Assembly: GCA_037127315.1 (NCBI GenBank)
Contig: JBBBDQ010001935.1
Location: 3,400,001 to 3,464,000, forward strand
Direction: 5' to 3'
DNA length: 64,000 nucleotides
From: Ascarosepion bandense
Taxonomy: Eukaryota > Mollusca > Cephalopoda > Sepiida > Sepiidae
Shown here: positions 20,680 through 31,690 of the stretch, one piece after another
Layout: each line of letters begins with the position of its first letter
Position numbering within the stretch: position 1 is the first letter of the stretch
Made by a program: the position numbers and the translations under genes
Notes under the pieces: generated by a model
The model's input: the letters and a program-made list of their open reading frames with translations, nothing else
Told to the model about the DNA's origin: nothing
The model's database searches: none

Positions 20680-20885
20680 GATCGACTGCGTATGTCAATC
20701 TTACACTTTGTCGGAATCTTTCGGGCGGAGAGGTACCCAGACGAAACTCCCCCGAAGGATAGTCTCGTCTGACAAGAAGACAAGGTTTTTTTGTCCGAGC
20801 TTACGGGCTCAGTTTTACCCACGTCAATTGTCTTTGTGCTGCATCTACCTCAGGCTTCTGCTCACGTGTGGGGGTCGTAAATAAT
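20680..20885 (+). repeat. GC hairpin element, diverged copy
   Basis: Shares the order of pieces seen at 49054-49700: TTTCGGGCGGAG, CCCAGACGA, CCGAAGGATAGTCTCGTCTG, TTTTTGTCCGAGC-TTACGGGCTC, and GTAAATAA at the end. It lies at the left end of the Gypsy region, so it may be an insertion there or part of the LTR. Confidence 0.5.
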
Positions 20886-21465
20886 TCAGTGTTATTGATG
20901 ATTATTATCGGAATGTGCTCTCTGTGTCTCTTAACATCACCTCTCTTTTTAATTATTGCTATTCTGTCTTATTTGTGTTTGTCTTGTTTGTAATTAATAT
21001 CCATTAGCACGGATATTGTGCTGTAGAGACTTCAGCGCACATCATCTGATATCGTATAGCTGCTAGACGACGAAGATATCAACAAACAATATTTGTATAC
21101 TGTAGATTTGGCGACGTAGATTTCAAACAAGCAAATCAATGATGACACATTTGGCATTGAAAACTCGGACAGCAGTTTTGCCAAAAACATTCGTACAGAT
21201 TTACTGACGAAAATGAACAGTTTGACAATTTCAAAATCAGGAACAGCAATTTTAAAAATCAAAGACTTCCAGAAATGCTTCTTTGAATTTTTTAAACAAG
21301 AGTTAGCACAAAACGACAAAAAAGCAACTTGCTATACTGTTTCTCTCAAAGAAACAAGCCCACATAAACCAGATACATTTTCGCAGGATGTTGTATTTAA
21401 ATCAATTAGAAATGTTGCTTATTGTTTTGGATTCCGAGTGAGGAACCGCACAAAATAGTGAACAA
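20886..21465. other. Gypsy 5' region, unassigned; 81-codon ORF of unknown nature
   Basis: No domain is recognised. An ORF at 21213-21458 (81 codons) has ordinary amino-acid composition but no identifiable motif. The sequence around 21428-21465 (GATTCCGAGTGAGGAACCGC) is repeated at 22142-22180 on the other side of the GATA array. Confidence 0.35.
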
Positions 21466-21466
21466 C

Positions 21467-21515
<49 letters not shown>

Positions 21516-21568
21516 TGAACAGATTAAAATAGATAGATAGATAGATAGATAGATATGAACAGATTAAA

Positions 21569-21601
<33 letters not shown>

Positions 21602-21611
21602 ACAGATTAAA

Positions 21612-21650
<39 letters not shown>

Positions 21651-21745
21651 TGAACAGATTAAAATAGATATAGATAGATAGATAGATAGATAGATATGAA
21701 CAGATTAAAATAGATAGATAGATAGATAGATATGAACAGATTAAA

Positions 21746-21776
<31 letters not shown>

Positions 21777-21904
21777 TGAACAGATTAAAATAGATAGATA
21801 GATAGATAGATAGATATGAACAGATTAAAATAGATAGATAGATAGATAGATATGAACAGATTAAAATAGATAGATAGATAGATAGATATGAACAGAAAAT
21901 TAAA

Positions 21905-21948
<44 letters not shown>

Positions 21949-21959
21949 AAGGATATGAG

Positions 21960-22003
<44 letters not shown>

Positions 22004-22014
22004 TGAACAGGTTG

Positions 22015-22055
<41 letters not shown>

Positions 22056-22067
22056 TGATATTGAGAG

Positions 22068-22136
<69 letters not shown>

Positions 22137-22138
22137 TT
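21466..22138. repeat. (GATA)n compound microsatellite
   Basis: About 670 bp of (GATA)n in which GAACAGATTAAAATAGATAG recurs as a higher-order spacer. The minus-strand 147-aa Ser/Ile/Tyr/Leu ORF is a translation of the repeat. The flanks are a duplicated ~38-bp sequence. Confidence 0.95.
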
Positions 22139-22519
22139 ATGGATTCCGGGCGAGGAACCGCACAATATAATGAACAACAAAACAGATATTGAGATAGAAA
22201 AGTAGGTTATATTGAACGTAATATACAAACTTGGACGCAGGTTAGTAAACCCAGGAATACTATTAGTAAGAAATAAATATATACATATCTTGAAGTGAAG
22301 TCGTTGGAAATAGTATATCCGTGTATATTATTCTAGCTGAGTGGGGCTCAGAGCTAGTCTGACTTGTGATGCGGGAGTCTTTGGGTAAGTTCGGTATCTC
22401 TTGGTAACTTACGTATCAGTTCCGGTACTCTCTGAAAATTGTAACGGATCTCTACGAATACTCTCTCTTCGTTCTCTCTATGGCGAGAGTATATATACAC
22501 TCAGTCGAGTCCATTATTC

Positions 22520-22975
22520 TGTACAAAAAAGGGAAGATCCCACAACACTTATAAACCCGAAGAGGTTAAATTTGATGCTTATTATCGCAGGTTTGAGGAG
22601 TATTTGTTAAAGTCTGCTTGAACTAGACAAACGATAAGAAAATTCGTTTACTGTTAAGTTTGGTGATTTTGAACACGAAAAATGCAGAAACTTAAAAAAA
22701 GTTCTTAATTCAACACGCGCGTCGTTAAAAGAAGTTATCAAAAAACGGTGATGATGTTCACAATGTTCACAAGTATATTGAAAAGGGAGTGTGAAAAGTC
22801 CCGATTGAATGAATTAAGCACGCATATGTTTAAGTGTTTAATTTTTGTACAAAATTATCATCAACAAGCGAAACAGACGTACGGGAAAGACTCATAACAA
22901 AGTTGGAACAAGAACATAACCCTACAAAAACTGGCTGTGGAATGTCAGAATTAGAAACTTAAAGTTATCTAAACT
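22520..22975 (+). pseudogene. Gypsy Gag remnant
   Basis: Begins with frame PEEVKFDAYYRRFEEYLL (from about 22558), a typical Gag start in which the capsid-like region follows a FDxYxRRFE block. After stops it continues with FKCLIFVQN near 22828 and SSTSETDVRERLITKLEQEH near 22860, the helical FVQGL...RxRLLxKLE stretch of Gypsy Gag. It is broken by in-frame stops and frameshifts and interrupted at 22986. Confidence 0.55.
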
Positions 22976-22983
22976 GATTTATG

Positions 22984-22985
<2 letters not shown>

Positions 22986-23039
<54 letters not shown>

Positions 23040-23298
23040 GTTGCCTATAGACCCCGAAACGGCTGAACCGATTTTCTTGAAAATTTACACAGTTGTACTA
23101 TAAGCGTCTGCGAGTGTTCTTAGCTAGGTTTTGTGTCGAGATACCCCCGATAAATATAGAAAATCGATAATCGAAAAAATCGGGTTATAGAAGGAGTGGT
23201 CCGATTTTAATCAAATTTGATACACTCATAGACAAAGACATAAGAAACGATATTCAGAAGTTTCAAGGTTGTAGTTCTTACAATAGTGCAGAAAATCG

Positions 23299-23361
<63 letters not shown>

Positions 23362-23755
23362 CAAGATGTTTGTGTGTGTGTCTGTTTATCTTGTTTATCT
23401 GCATGTATATCTGTATTTTTTTCAGCCCTTTTATTTTAATTTTTGTTTCGGGTTTGGCTCTAAGTAGGTATAATTGTAGTTCTTAGTCTCAGCCATGATA
23501 CCATTTAATCAGAGGACTTATTTAGCCTTCAAAATTCAGTTTACGACGAAAAAATATTATTTGATATTGATGCCAGGAAATCAAAATTTGACTTACATCC
23601 ATTCATTTTTCTTTCAGTCTACGGTTTCGCTTTAACTGGAAACAACTATTGCTTTTTAGTCTTTCGTGCCAACATCCAAAGAGTCTGAGCTCCAGAACCA
23701 TGGATTAGTTTTAAAGCTTTCATTACATCCGAGCAACGCCGGGCTATTCTGCTAG
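22986..23755 (+). mobile_element. Helitron-like non-autonomous element, copy 1
   Basis: Starts with a (GT)n tract and ends CCGAGCAACGCCGGGC-TATTCTGCTAG followed by T. The 3' end therefore has a short hairpin a few bases before CTAG, the Helitron signature (hairpin then CTRR, insertion before T). It has no inverted repeats, no target duplication and no Rep/helicase. The interior AAGGCAAGATGTTTGTGTGTG preceded by (TA)n is shared with three other copies. It interrupts Gypsy Gag/protease sequence. Confidence 0.6.
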
Positions 23756-23969
23756 TTGCAAAGAAATATAGAGCGACGGGACATATCATATACCCGAAAA
23801 GTAAAACAACAAAGTAGAAAGTTTAAAATTCATGCTACGGTTGTAGTCAGCTATATCTATACACGGATGATCCATTCAACGAAAAAAATGCTTCAATTGA
23901 AGTTATAAGGGTCATGAATCTTCTTTTTGTAAATAAAAACGAAAAAATATGGTTTGTTATACCATGGGT

Positions 23970-24100
23970 GAAAAGGTCACAGGAAAAAGAAAATTCATAA
24001 ACGCCCGATTGAGTGACACGAAAGTAAAAATATAAATTAATATAGGATCAGACCTGACAATTATTAATGCTGATACATGGAATAAAATTGATAAATGGGC
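23970..24100 (+). pseudogene. Gypsy aspartic protease remnant
   Basis: The plus strand reads KFINARLSDTKVKI, stop, INIGSDLTIINADTWNKI. The I(D/N)xGSDxTIIN block corresponds to the retropepsin active site (normally DTGSD); here the catalytic Asp codon is changed to Asn. The RTE insertion begins just after it. Confidence 0.55.
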
Positions 24101-25026
24101 ATTATGCAATACGGACAGGTAACGAATTCAGTAGATTTACAAAGACAAATTGAGACCTTCAACGGATCTGATCAACTTGTACCTTTGAGGACCTTAAATG
24201 CTATGCCAGGATTTGAATCGGAGGCCACAATTTGAACAAAATAAAATACGCAGATGATACAATGCTGATTGCAGACACGGAAAGGAAACTGCAAGACCTC
24301 TTACAAAAGATAGCCGAAGAGAGTTGCAAGAAAATACTACAAATAAACTGCAAGAAAACTAAATGCATGGTCATCAGCAAAAAGAGCAACCCAAAATGCC
24401 AAATACAGGTGGGGGATACTAGAATAAAGCAAGTACAAAAATTTAAATACCTGGGAAGTGTTCTAACACGAGATGGAAAGAGGGACAGAGATCTGAAGGC
24501 GAATTGGCATGGTGAAGGACGCGTTCCAGAAGCTGAGTAAAGTATTAGGACACAGGAAACTTTCACTAGAAACAAAGAAGAGAGTACTAAATTGCTATGT
24601 GATGTCAGTTCTTCAATATGGCAGTGAATGTTAGAAATATCATCAAAGATGAAAGAAAAACTTGAAGCAGCGGAAATGTGGTTCTACAGAAGGATGCTGC
24701 GCATATCATGTACCAAGCATGGGAGCAATGATGAGGTATTGGAAAGAATGGCAACGAAAAGAAAATTAATAGTGAGCATCAGGACTAGACAACTGAAATT
24801 CCTGGGACATGCAATGAGGAAGGAAGGCTTGGAGAACCTGATACCAACAGGCCAGATAGAGGGAAAAAGAGACAAAGGAAAGCAGCTGATAACATATTTG
24901 AAGGGCCTGGATGACAGAACAGGGGTTGCGTGGTGTAACAGAAGAAAGCGTGCTAAGAGCCACCAGGGATAGGGAGACGTGGAAGACCATGATCGCCTAC
25001 GTTCTGAAAGGACAGGACACATAGAA
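24101..25026 (+). mobile_element. RTE-type LINE, 5'-truncated (RT to C-terminus)
   Basis: The RT catalytic block KIKYADDTMLIADTERKLQDLL is open in 24232-24540, followed by LQINCKKTKCMVISKKS and VQKFKYLGSVLTRDG. After a frameshift near 24520 the C-terminal part follows: KRVLNCYVMSVLQYGSEC, EMWFYRRMLRISCTKHGSND and RQLKFLGHAMRKEGLENLI. It ends GGACACATAG plus an A-run at about 25022. It is inserted in the Gypsy element between protease and RT. YADD is intact but the ORF is frameshifted and truncated. Confidence 0.8.
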
Positions 25027-25167
25027 AAAAAAAAAGGCCAAAGGCGTATCAGGAAAAAAAACTAATTTAAATGTTGGAAAAGAGAACATTAATAGCTTAT
25101 ATCATGCTGCAAACGCAGACTCTCTTCGGTACTAATTTGTTGGAGGAGTTTGATTTATTCAACATTC

Positions 25168-25553
25168 TGTTGTGGAGGAATATCCTGTCCTACCCAGGAA
25201 TGGGTATGGCCCGGGTTATAAAAGACCGGGACTCGAACGAACTACAGAGCGTGATCGAGAGGGATCGTGACTATACGAGAGTCTTCGTCATTATACGGAA
25301 GTTTATGAGAGTCATCGACCTTAGAAGGTGTGTGTTCGTGACTATACGGAAGAAATTCTTCACAAGACGGACGCTTACGTCCTATACAGAGACATTCGCC
25401 TTCTTGATTGTTATTCTTGTTAACTGTTCGTTGATGTACGTGTATTTGGTTTATTGTACTCATGTATAACAAATCTCTATTCATATATCCTCAGTGTTAA
25501 GAATTATTTCTTGCACTATTCTTTCTCTGTTTATCCCCTCCCGGGATATAACA
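25168..25553 (+). mobile_element. LTR-like sequence (possible solo LTR)
   Basis: Starts TGTTGTGGAGGAATATCC and ends CCGGGATATAACA, with a TATA box (TTATAAAAG, 25216-25224) near the start and repeated GTGACTATACG motifs. Ends and internal order resemble 38595-38975. No flanking duplication is seen, so it may be part of an interrupted element. Sequence just downstream (to about 25650) reads LPHRRDVVSFSMIYRYLYG, a small CR1/Jockey-like fragment. Confidence 0.4.
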
Positions 25554-25689
25554 TGGGTGATGAATTATTTTCCACTCTGCAACCCCTTTCCTCACAGACG
25601 AGATGTCGTAAGCTTCTCAATGATCTATCGCTATTTGTATGGATATAACACATTCCTATCAACACATCTTGCAACAATGTTGTTGGATT

Positions 25690-26334
25690 ATCTAATTACA
25701 CAGAAAATTTGAAACGGGATTTAAAGGCAAGATTTTCACAGTTTTTCTGAAAACCTAGGATTTTCTTCTAAGTTTAAAGCAAAGCTTGTGTTAAAAGGTA
25801 ACCCCAGTGTTTCGATCTAAGTGACCAGTATCATTCGCGGTACTAGAAGATATAGACAAACCGTTGGAACGTCTAGAAAAATTAGGCGTTATAGAAAAAA
25901 AACAAATTAAAATTAATGGGCAAGTTCAACATTATACGAAAGGAAAAAAATCAGTGTCTGCGTCGACTACTCCACAGGATTAAATAAATGTCTCAAACAG
26001 CATAATTCCCCTTTACCTTCAGCGGAAGATATATTTGCAAAACTGAATGGAGGAAAAATATTCTCTAAATTAGACTTTTCAGAAGCAGATTTACAATATC
26101 CTATGGACGAGGAGTCTGCAAAATATTAATCATAAATACGCTCAAGGGTATGTTTAAGTTTGACACATTACCGTTCGGAATAAAAGTTGGACCCGCAATT
26201 TTTCAACAAGTCATGGACGTGGTGCTGAGTGATTCGGAATACGCTACAGTTAATTAAAAGCATAGACCATAATGAACATGCAAAGCACGTGAACGAGTCG
26301 TTTAAAAAGATAAAGGATTACGGTTTTAAGCTCA
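25690..26334 (+). pseudogene. Gypsy reverse transcriptase, first part
   Basis: LEDIDKPLERLEKLGVIEKK opens the domain near 25850. LPSAEDIFAKLNGGKIFSKL and DFSEADLQYPMDEESAK correspond to RT motif A (normally KLDL.AYHQ). Then KFDTLPFGIKVGPAIFQQVM is the classic Ty3/Gypsy motif B. Several frameshifts are present, and the YVDD motif C is missing or destroyed where the SINE inserted at 26336. Clearly a Gypsy relic. Confidence 0.8.
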
Positions 26335-26335
26335 G

Positions 26336-26940
26336 TTTGTGGGCCAGTGGATATCGGCTCGGAACGAGAAATCGGGGAGCCGAGTTCGAATTCCAGCTGA
26401 ATCCATTGTATTCACTTACGCGCAAATACCCTTGGGAAAGGTATTAATCCGTCTCATCCTTCCAGTTATGGGTTAAATAGCAGGACAGATTGGGTTCTAT
26501 AGCCTTGGTCGGCAACCAGTCTCCCGCAGAAAGCAATGGCAACCTACTGCGGGATAATCTTCTGCCCAGTCAGTCATGTCTCTGTCGAGACATGATCGCC
26601 CAAGCGAGTATCACGTATGGCACTTAACTGACTGAATATAATAGTTGAAAATATGATTAAGGCCTCTACTGGGCATAAAGTGGGGGATCATTTTTATATT
26701 GTTATGAAGTAATAAACAGATCCCCCACTTATTACTATATAATAATATAATACATACCTTCCCTTTCTAGCTATGAGTCAAATAACAGAACAGATTGGGT
26801 TCTGTAGCCTTGGTCGGCAACCAGTCTCCCGCATAAAGCAATGGCAACCTACTGCAGGATAATCTTCTGCCCAGTCAGTCATGTCTCTGTCGAGACATGA
26901 TCGCCCAAGCGTGTATCACGTATGGCACTCAACTGACTGA
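26336..26940 (+). mobile_element. family-A SINE, dimeric form
   Basis: A family-A SINE (26336-26635) is followed by a ~120-bp spacer containing a hairpin (AAGTGGGGGATC / GATCCCCCACTT) and then a second SINE body/tail lacking the tRNA head (about 26760-26940). The same order of SINE, spacer and second tail is found at 59917-60510, so the dimer was amplified as one unit. It is inserted in Gypsy RT sequence. The first bases of the head are lost. Confidence 0.75.
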
Positions 26941-26942
26941 TA

Positions 26943-27405
26943 GACAAATGTGAGTTCTTTCTACAAAAGATTAGGTATTTAGGTTAAATCATTGATGACA
27001 AAGTAGAAGGTCGGATCCTTCAGAACAAGTGCTATAAAAATATGCCAGCACCGACAAATATTGCATCCTTCCAAACATTCATTGGATTAGCGAACTATAT
27101 TCTGTAACTACATTCCGATGAAAAATGGGTATGGTCTGAAGAATGCGAGAAAGCATATCAGAAATTGAAAGTGGCTCTAATCTATCTTTAACGCTTTATG
27201 ACCCGAGCAAGAAATATATGTAGCAAGTGACGCTAGCAACCTTGTATTAGGGGCCGGGTTGTTTCACAAACAAAATGATGGAAAAGCCAAAAGCTGTTAA
27301 TCACGTCTCAAAGACGCTTCTGCTAGCGAAAAAAATACTCCCGAATCAAAGAAAGGGGTTTAACAATGGTTTATGTATTTTCCTACCTACTTTTACAGCA
27401 CATTT
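26943..27405 (+). pseudogene. Gypsy RT C-terminus and RNase H, first part
   Basis: DKCEFFLQKIRYLG is the RT end. IASFQTFIGLANY follows as the connection region, then KAYQKLKVAL and YVASDASNLVLGAGLFH, the start of RNase H with its DAS catalytic Asp, and then AVNHVSKTL. Stops interrupt the frame. It continues after the SINE at 27870. Confidence 0.75.
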
Positions 27406-27409
27406 GGTG

Positions 27410-27869
27410 GTTGTTTTGTTTTTATGGAAAATCAACCTCGGCGGGTCACTTTTTGCCAACTAAATTTTATTTATTTATTGCTGGTAATACCTTTTTCTTT
27501 CAACAATTTATTGTTGCTTTTTTTATATAAGTTTTGTGTCTAGTAATACTTTTTCTTTTCGAATATTTAGATTCATTGGGATTTGTTTTTAAGGGCAGGG
27601 TCCCCAAGTCTTACTCTGTTATTTAACCCATAACTGGAGGGAAGGGACGGATTAATACCTTTCCCAAGGGTACTTGTGCTTAAGTAAATGCAGGGTATTC
27701 AACTGGAATTCGAACTCGGCTTACCGATTTCTCTTTCCGAGCCGATATCCACTGCACCACAACGCACTAAACGCTTACAGCACCTGGTATTCCCAAGTGG
27801 TCACCCATCTAAGTACTGTCCTGGTTCAACGTTGCTTAACTTCAGTGATCGAGCGAGAACCGGTGTATT
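27410..27869 (-). mobile_element. 5S/tRNA composite SINE, 5'-truncated
   Basis: On the minus strand: a 5S rRNA-derived segment missing its first ~20 bases (27769-27869), a tRNA-like head, a middle shared with family A to GGGTTAAATAAC, then a ~190-bp tail ending at about 27410. The tail matches the tail of 63175-63803 (TACTAGACACAAAACTT, AACAATAAATTGTTG, ACCAGCAATAAATAAATAAA). It interrupts Gypsy RNase H sequence at 27405/27870. Confidence 0.8.
27769..27869 (-). pseudogene. 5S rRNA-derived SINE head, truncated
   Basis: The minus strand contains the 5S internal promoter region (TAAGCAACGTTGAACC; GATGGGTGACCACTTGGGAATACC) but lacks the 5' ~20 bases. Part of a SINE, not a ribosomal gene. Confidence 0.8.
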
Positions 27870-28125
27870 TCTTTAAACTTGCTAGAAAAGATTCTGTAAA
27901 AGTATTGCTAAAGTTTCACAAGTATATTCAAGGCAGTCAGTTTATTTTTCAAACGGATCACCGTCTGTTGGTGGCAATTATTGGCTCGAAGAGAGATATT
28001 CTTACATTGCGAACACTGCAAAGATGGGCGACTATTTTACTCAACTATTCTTTAAAAATGGTGTATTTACCTTTAATAAATGCAGATGGTATGCAGTGTA
28101 TGCAGATGGATTAAGATTAATTTCG
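27870..28125 (+). pseudogene. Gypsy RNase H, second part
   Basis: KFHKYIQGSQFIFQTDHRLL carries the TDH motif of Gypsy RNase H, followed by IGSKRDI, LQRWATILLNYSLKMVYL and INADGMQ, corresponding to the usual LQRWAL.LxxYDFxIxY...NADGLSR end. It directly continues the domain broken at 27405 and is the last recognisable Gypsy coding sequence. Confidence 0.8.
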
Positions 28126-28144
28126 TGAATGACCGAACCAGAAA

Positions 28145-28638
28145 GTAACTTCTCCATTTCTATAGAACTTTTTAAATTGTTATCAAAATGAGGTAAATAT
28201 ACTCCACTTCAAAATTTCGATTGTGATTGCAAAGTAAGGTCTCCATTTCTATAAAATGTTATCTAAACTGGTGTCAAATTTAAGTAGATTTACTTTCCAT
28301 CAAATTTTCGATTGTTGATTGTTAAGTAAGGTTTCCATTTCTATAAAATGAAGTTTAATTTTAACTAGTATCAAAATGAGTATATTTCTATTTAAAATTT
28401 CGAATGTTGATTGGTGAGTAAAGTCCCCATTACAAAAAAAGGTTTTTTTAACTGGAATCAAAATCAGAGAAATTTATTTAACTTCAAAATATTGATTGTT
28501 GGTTTCTAAGTTCTCCGTTTTTATATGAAAAAATTAAACTGGTATCAAAATAAAAGCATAACATAAGCAGGTATTAGCTATTTCTCTTCATAATTTCGAT
28601 TGCTGATTATTAAGTAAGGTTTTTATTTCTATAATATA
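28145..28638. repeat. ~105-bp satellite, middle part
   Basis: Same units as 19080-20552 and in nearly the same phase as the left break. Interrupted at 28639 by a Helitron-like copy. Confidence 0.8.
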
Positions 28639-29013
28639 TTAGCAGTACAGCCCGGCGTTGCTCGGGTGTAATTAAAGCTCAGACTCTTTGCACGTTGGCA
28701 CGAAAGACTAAAAAGCAATAGTTGTTTCCAGTTAAAGCGAAACCGTAGAGTGAAAGAAAAATGAATGGATGTAAGTCAAATTTTGATTTCCTGGTATCGA
28801 TACCAAATAGGTTTTTTTCGTCGTAAACTGAATTTTGAAGGATAAAATAAGTCCTCTGAGTAAATGGTATCATGGCTGAGACTAAGAACTATAATTATAC
28901 CTACTTAGAGCAAAACCCGAAGCAAAAACTAAAATAAAAGGGCTGAAAAAATACAGACATACAGGCAGATAAACTCACACACATACATACACACACACAC
29001 GCACACATCTTGC

Positions 29014-29073
<60 letters not shown>

Positions 29074-29352
29074 CGATTTTCTGCACTATTGTAAGAACTG
29101 CAACCTTGAAACTTCTGAATATCGTTTCTTATGTCTTTTTCTATGAATATATCAAATTGATTAAAAGCGGAACACTCCTTCTATAACCCGATTTTTTCGA
29201 TTATCGATTTTCGATATTTATCGGGGGTATCTCGACACAAAACTTAGCTAAGAACACTCGCAGACGCTTATAGTACAACTGTGTAAATTTTCAAGAAATT
29301 CGATTCAGTCTATTGGTAACGGACACACACGCAGAAACACACACACACAGAG
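28639..29352 (-). mobile_element. Helitron-like non-autonomous element, copy 2
   Basis: Inverted relative to 22986-23755. Its 3' end on the minus strand is hairpin GCCCGGCGTTGCTCGGG then CTAA next to T. Its 5' side contains TGTGTG repeats and CCGTTACCAATAGACTG. It is inserted cleanly inside the satellite with no flanking duplication, as expected for Helitrons. Confidence 0.6.
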
Positions 29353-30215
29353 GCAAAGTTCCAGTTTTAGATCTAAACTGGAATCAAAAGGAGGTAAATC
29401 TATTTCCCTTTAAAATTTCGATTGTTGATTTCTAAGTAAGATCTGTATAAAACAGTTTATTTAAACTAGTATCAATATGAATCAAATTTCTTTTCAAAAA
29501 TTTTGACTGATTGCTAAGAATCCCGTTTCTATAAAAGCAAGTTTTCTTTGGACTAGCATCAAAGTGATAATTTATTTTTCTTTAAAATTTAAATTGTTTA
29601 TTGCTAAGCAATGTTTCAATTTCTATATATCCAAGTCTTTTTAAAACTATTTTCAAAATGAAGTAAATAGATTTCTCTTCATAATTTTGATTTTTGATTG
29701 CTAAGTAAGGACTTTATTTCTATAAAATGATATCTAAACTGGAATTAAAATGAGGTAAATTTATTTTTATTCAAAATTTCGATTGTTGATAGCTAAGTAA
29801 CATCTCTATAAAACGAAGAGTTTTTTTTAACTGTATTAAACTGATGTAAATTTACTTCATTTCAAAATTTAGGTTGTTAATTGCCAAGAACTGTCCCCAT
29901 TTCTAAACTGAGTAGAATTCTCTTCATAGTTTAATTTGTCGATTGCTAAGTAACGAGTCTATTTCAATAAAACTGGTATCAAAATGATGTAAATTAATTT
30001 CTTTTTAAAATTTAGATTGTTAGTTGCAAAGAAATGACCCCATTTCTAAAAAAAATGGTGATTTTTTTTAAAATCTGGTATCAAGATGTGGTAAAATAAT
30101 TTTTATTCAAAATTTCGATTGTTGCATGCTAAGTAAGGTCTCCATTTCTATAAAACGAAGATTTTTTTAAAAACTGTTATCAAATTTAAGTAACGTTATT
30201 TCTCCTCAAAATTTC
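29353..30215. repeat. ~105-bp satellite, right part
   Basis: Continuation of the satellite; about 8 diverged units with TTGATTGCTAAGTAAGG and AACTGGTATCAAAATGA boxes. Confidence 0.8.
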
Positions 30216-30533
30216 GATTGGGTTATAGAAGGAGTGGTCCGATTTTAATCCAATTTGATACATTCATAGACAAAGACATAAGAAACGATATTCCGAAGTT
30301 TCAAGGTTGCAGTTCTTAAAATAGTGCAGAAAAACGATAATATATATATAATAAAGGCAAGATGTTTCTGTGTGTGTCTGTTTGTCTGTATGTCCTTTAT
30401 ACAAATCCACAATTTTTATCCGATTCTCACCAAACTTCACACAAATATTCTTTAGGCTGTGTCTGAGCTCCAGGACCATGGATTAGTTTTAAAGCTTTCA
30501 TTACACCCGAGCAACGCCGGGCTATAGTGCTAG
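30216..30533 (+). mobile_element. Helitron-like element, internally deleted copy 3
   Basis: Begins within the conserved GGGTTATAGAAGGAGTGGTC and ends GAGCAACGCCGGGC-TATAGTGCTAG followed by T. The central ~250 bp of the longer copies is replaced by a short segment (ATACAAATCCACAATTTTTA). Confidence 0.55.
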
Positions 30534-30990
30534 TATACATATATATAAGTATAGGAAAAACTACTAAAAAATTGTGAGTTAAAAATATATGTTTTTTTTT
30601 TTTGACAGTATTTATTCATTTCTATTATGATATATATATATTTGATATTTCAGATCGGCCTCGGCCTTTCATCAGAAACAAATGATTTTAAAATTTAAAC
30701 TAGAAGCGTATATATATATATATACACATACACACACATATATATATATATACATATATATTCACACATATATATATACATATATATATATACACACACA
30801 CATATATATACATATATATATATACACATATATATACATATATATACACAGATATATATATACATATATACATATACATATTTACATATACATACATATT
30901 TACATATACATATACACACATATATGTACATATACACATATATATATACATATATGTAGATATATATGTATAATTATATATATGTATATA

Positions 30991-31039
<49 letters not shown>

Positions 31040-31060
31040 CTTATTATTAGCCACTTTTAT
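30534..31060. repeat. PLE-tail relict and compound TA/CA microsatellite
   Basis: 30590-30705 is an inverted copy of the relict at 12660-12740 (GATCGGCCTCGGCCTTTCATCAG). 30706-31040 is a TA/TATACA/CACA compound tract. The long Tyr/Ile ORFs on both strands come from this tract. Confidence 0.7.
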
Positions 31061-31690
31061 AAAGAGTCTATAACATATATATACATATATGTTTAACACA
31101 CCTATATATACATACAAATATTTTTTTAATGACATGTAAAATTAATGACAGCCAGTCGTCTTTGTGCAAAACCAGTCTGCCTTGACTGATTCACATATAC
31201 ACTTCTACGATTGGCGCCATTTCGAAGCTTTCGACTAATTTTTCTGTCAATTTTGGCATCAACACATATCTTTTCTCCTCCTTCGCATACTTTGCTGTGC
31301 TATACTTATGTCAGAAGATTGATGTTACGTTCAAGCAACGTGTAATAATGGCTGAAAACAGACAAACAAAAAAGAAATATTCAACAGAAAAAAATCAATC
31401 CTCACCGCCACAAAAATAACTATAAGAATACAAAAAGAAATGCGACGTTTGTTTGAATAGCTTGTAATAATAAAAAGTAAAATATGAGGATAGAGTCGCT
31501 ATTATAAGACTGTGTAGTGTCACAAGGACAATGACATCGTCAAAGGTAACTTGCGGTAGGTGCAAAAACTTACGCCATGCTCATTTTAACTCTTTTGTAA
31601 CGACTTGTTGGACCTTACACCTAGTGGTAGACATCGTTTACAAATATCAAGATCCTATTCAAGATTAATAAAGTTATTTTGAAAAAAAAA
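31061..31690. other. unassigned DNA upstream of the PLE
   Basis: About 600 bp with no recognised repeat or coding frame. The PLE homology starts at about 31691. Confidence 0.4.

Larger units (their letters stand above)
20553..28140 (+). mobile_element. decayed Gypsy-type LTR retrotransposon splitting the satellite
   Basis: Gag-like (22520-22975), protease (23970-24100), reverse transcriptase (25690-26334 and 26943 onward) and RNase H (to 28125) fragments occur in the correct Ty3/Gypsy order on the plus strand. They are interrupted by a Helitron-like copy, an RTE LINE, an LTR-like sequence and two SINEs. The satellite flanks both sides. Many stops and frameshifts are present. No integrase or clear matching 3' LTR is seen, so the right end is probably truncated. 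Exact outer boundaries are inferred from the satellite junctions. Confidence 0.65.

Noticed and set aside
21785..22228. 147-aa Ser/Ile/Tyr/Leu ORF
   Set aside because: Pure translation of the (GATA)n repeat.
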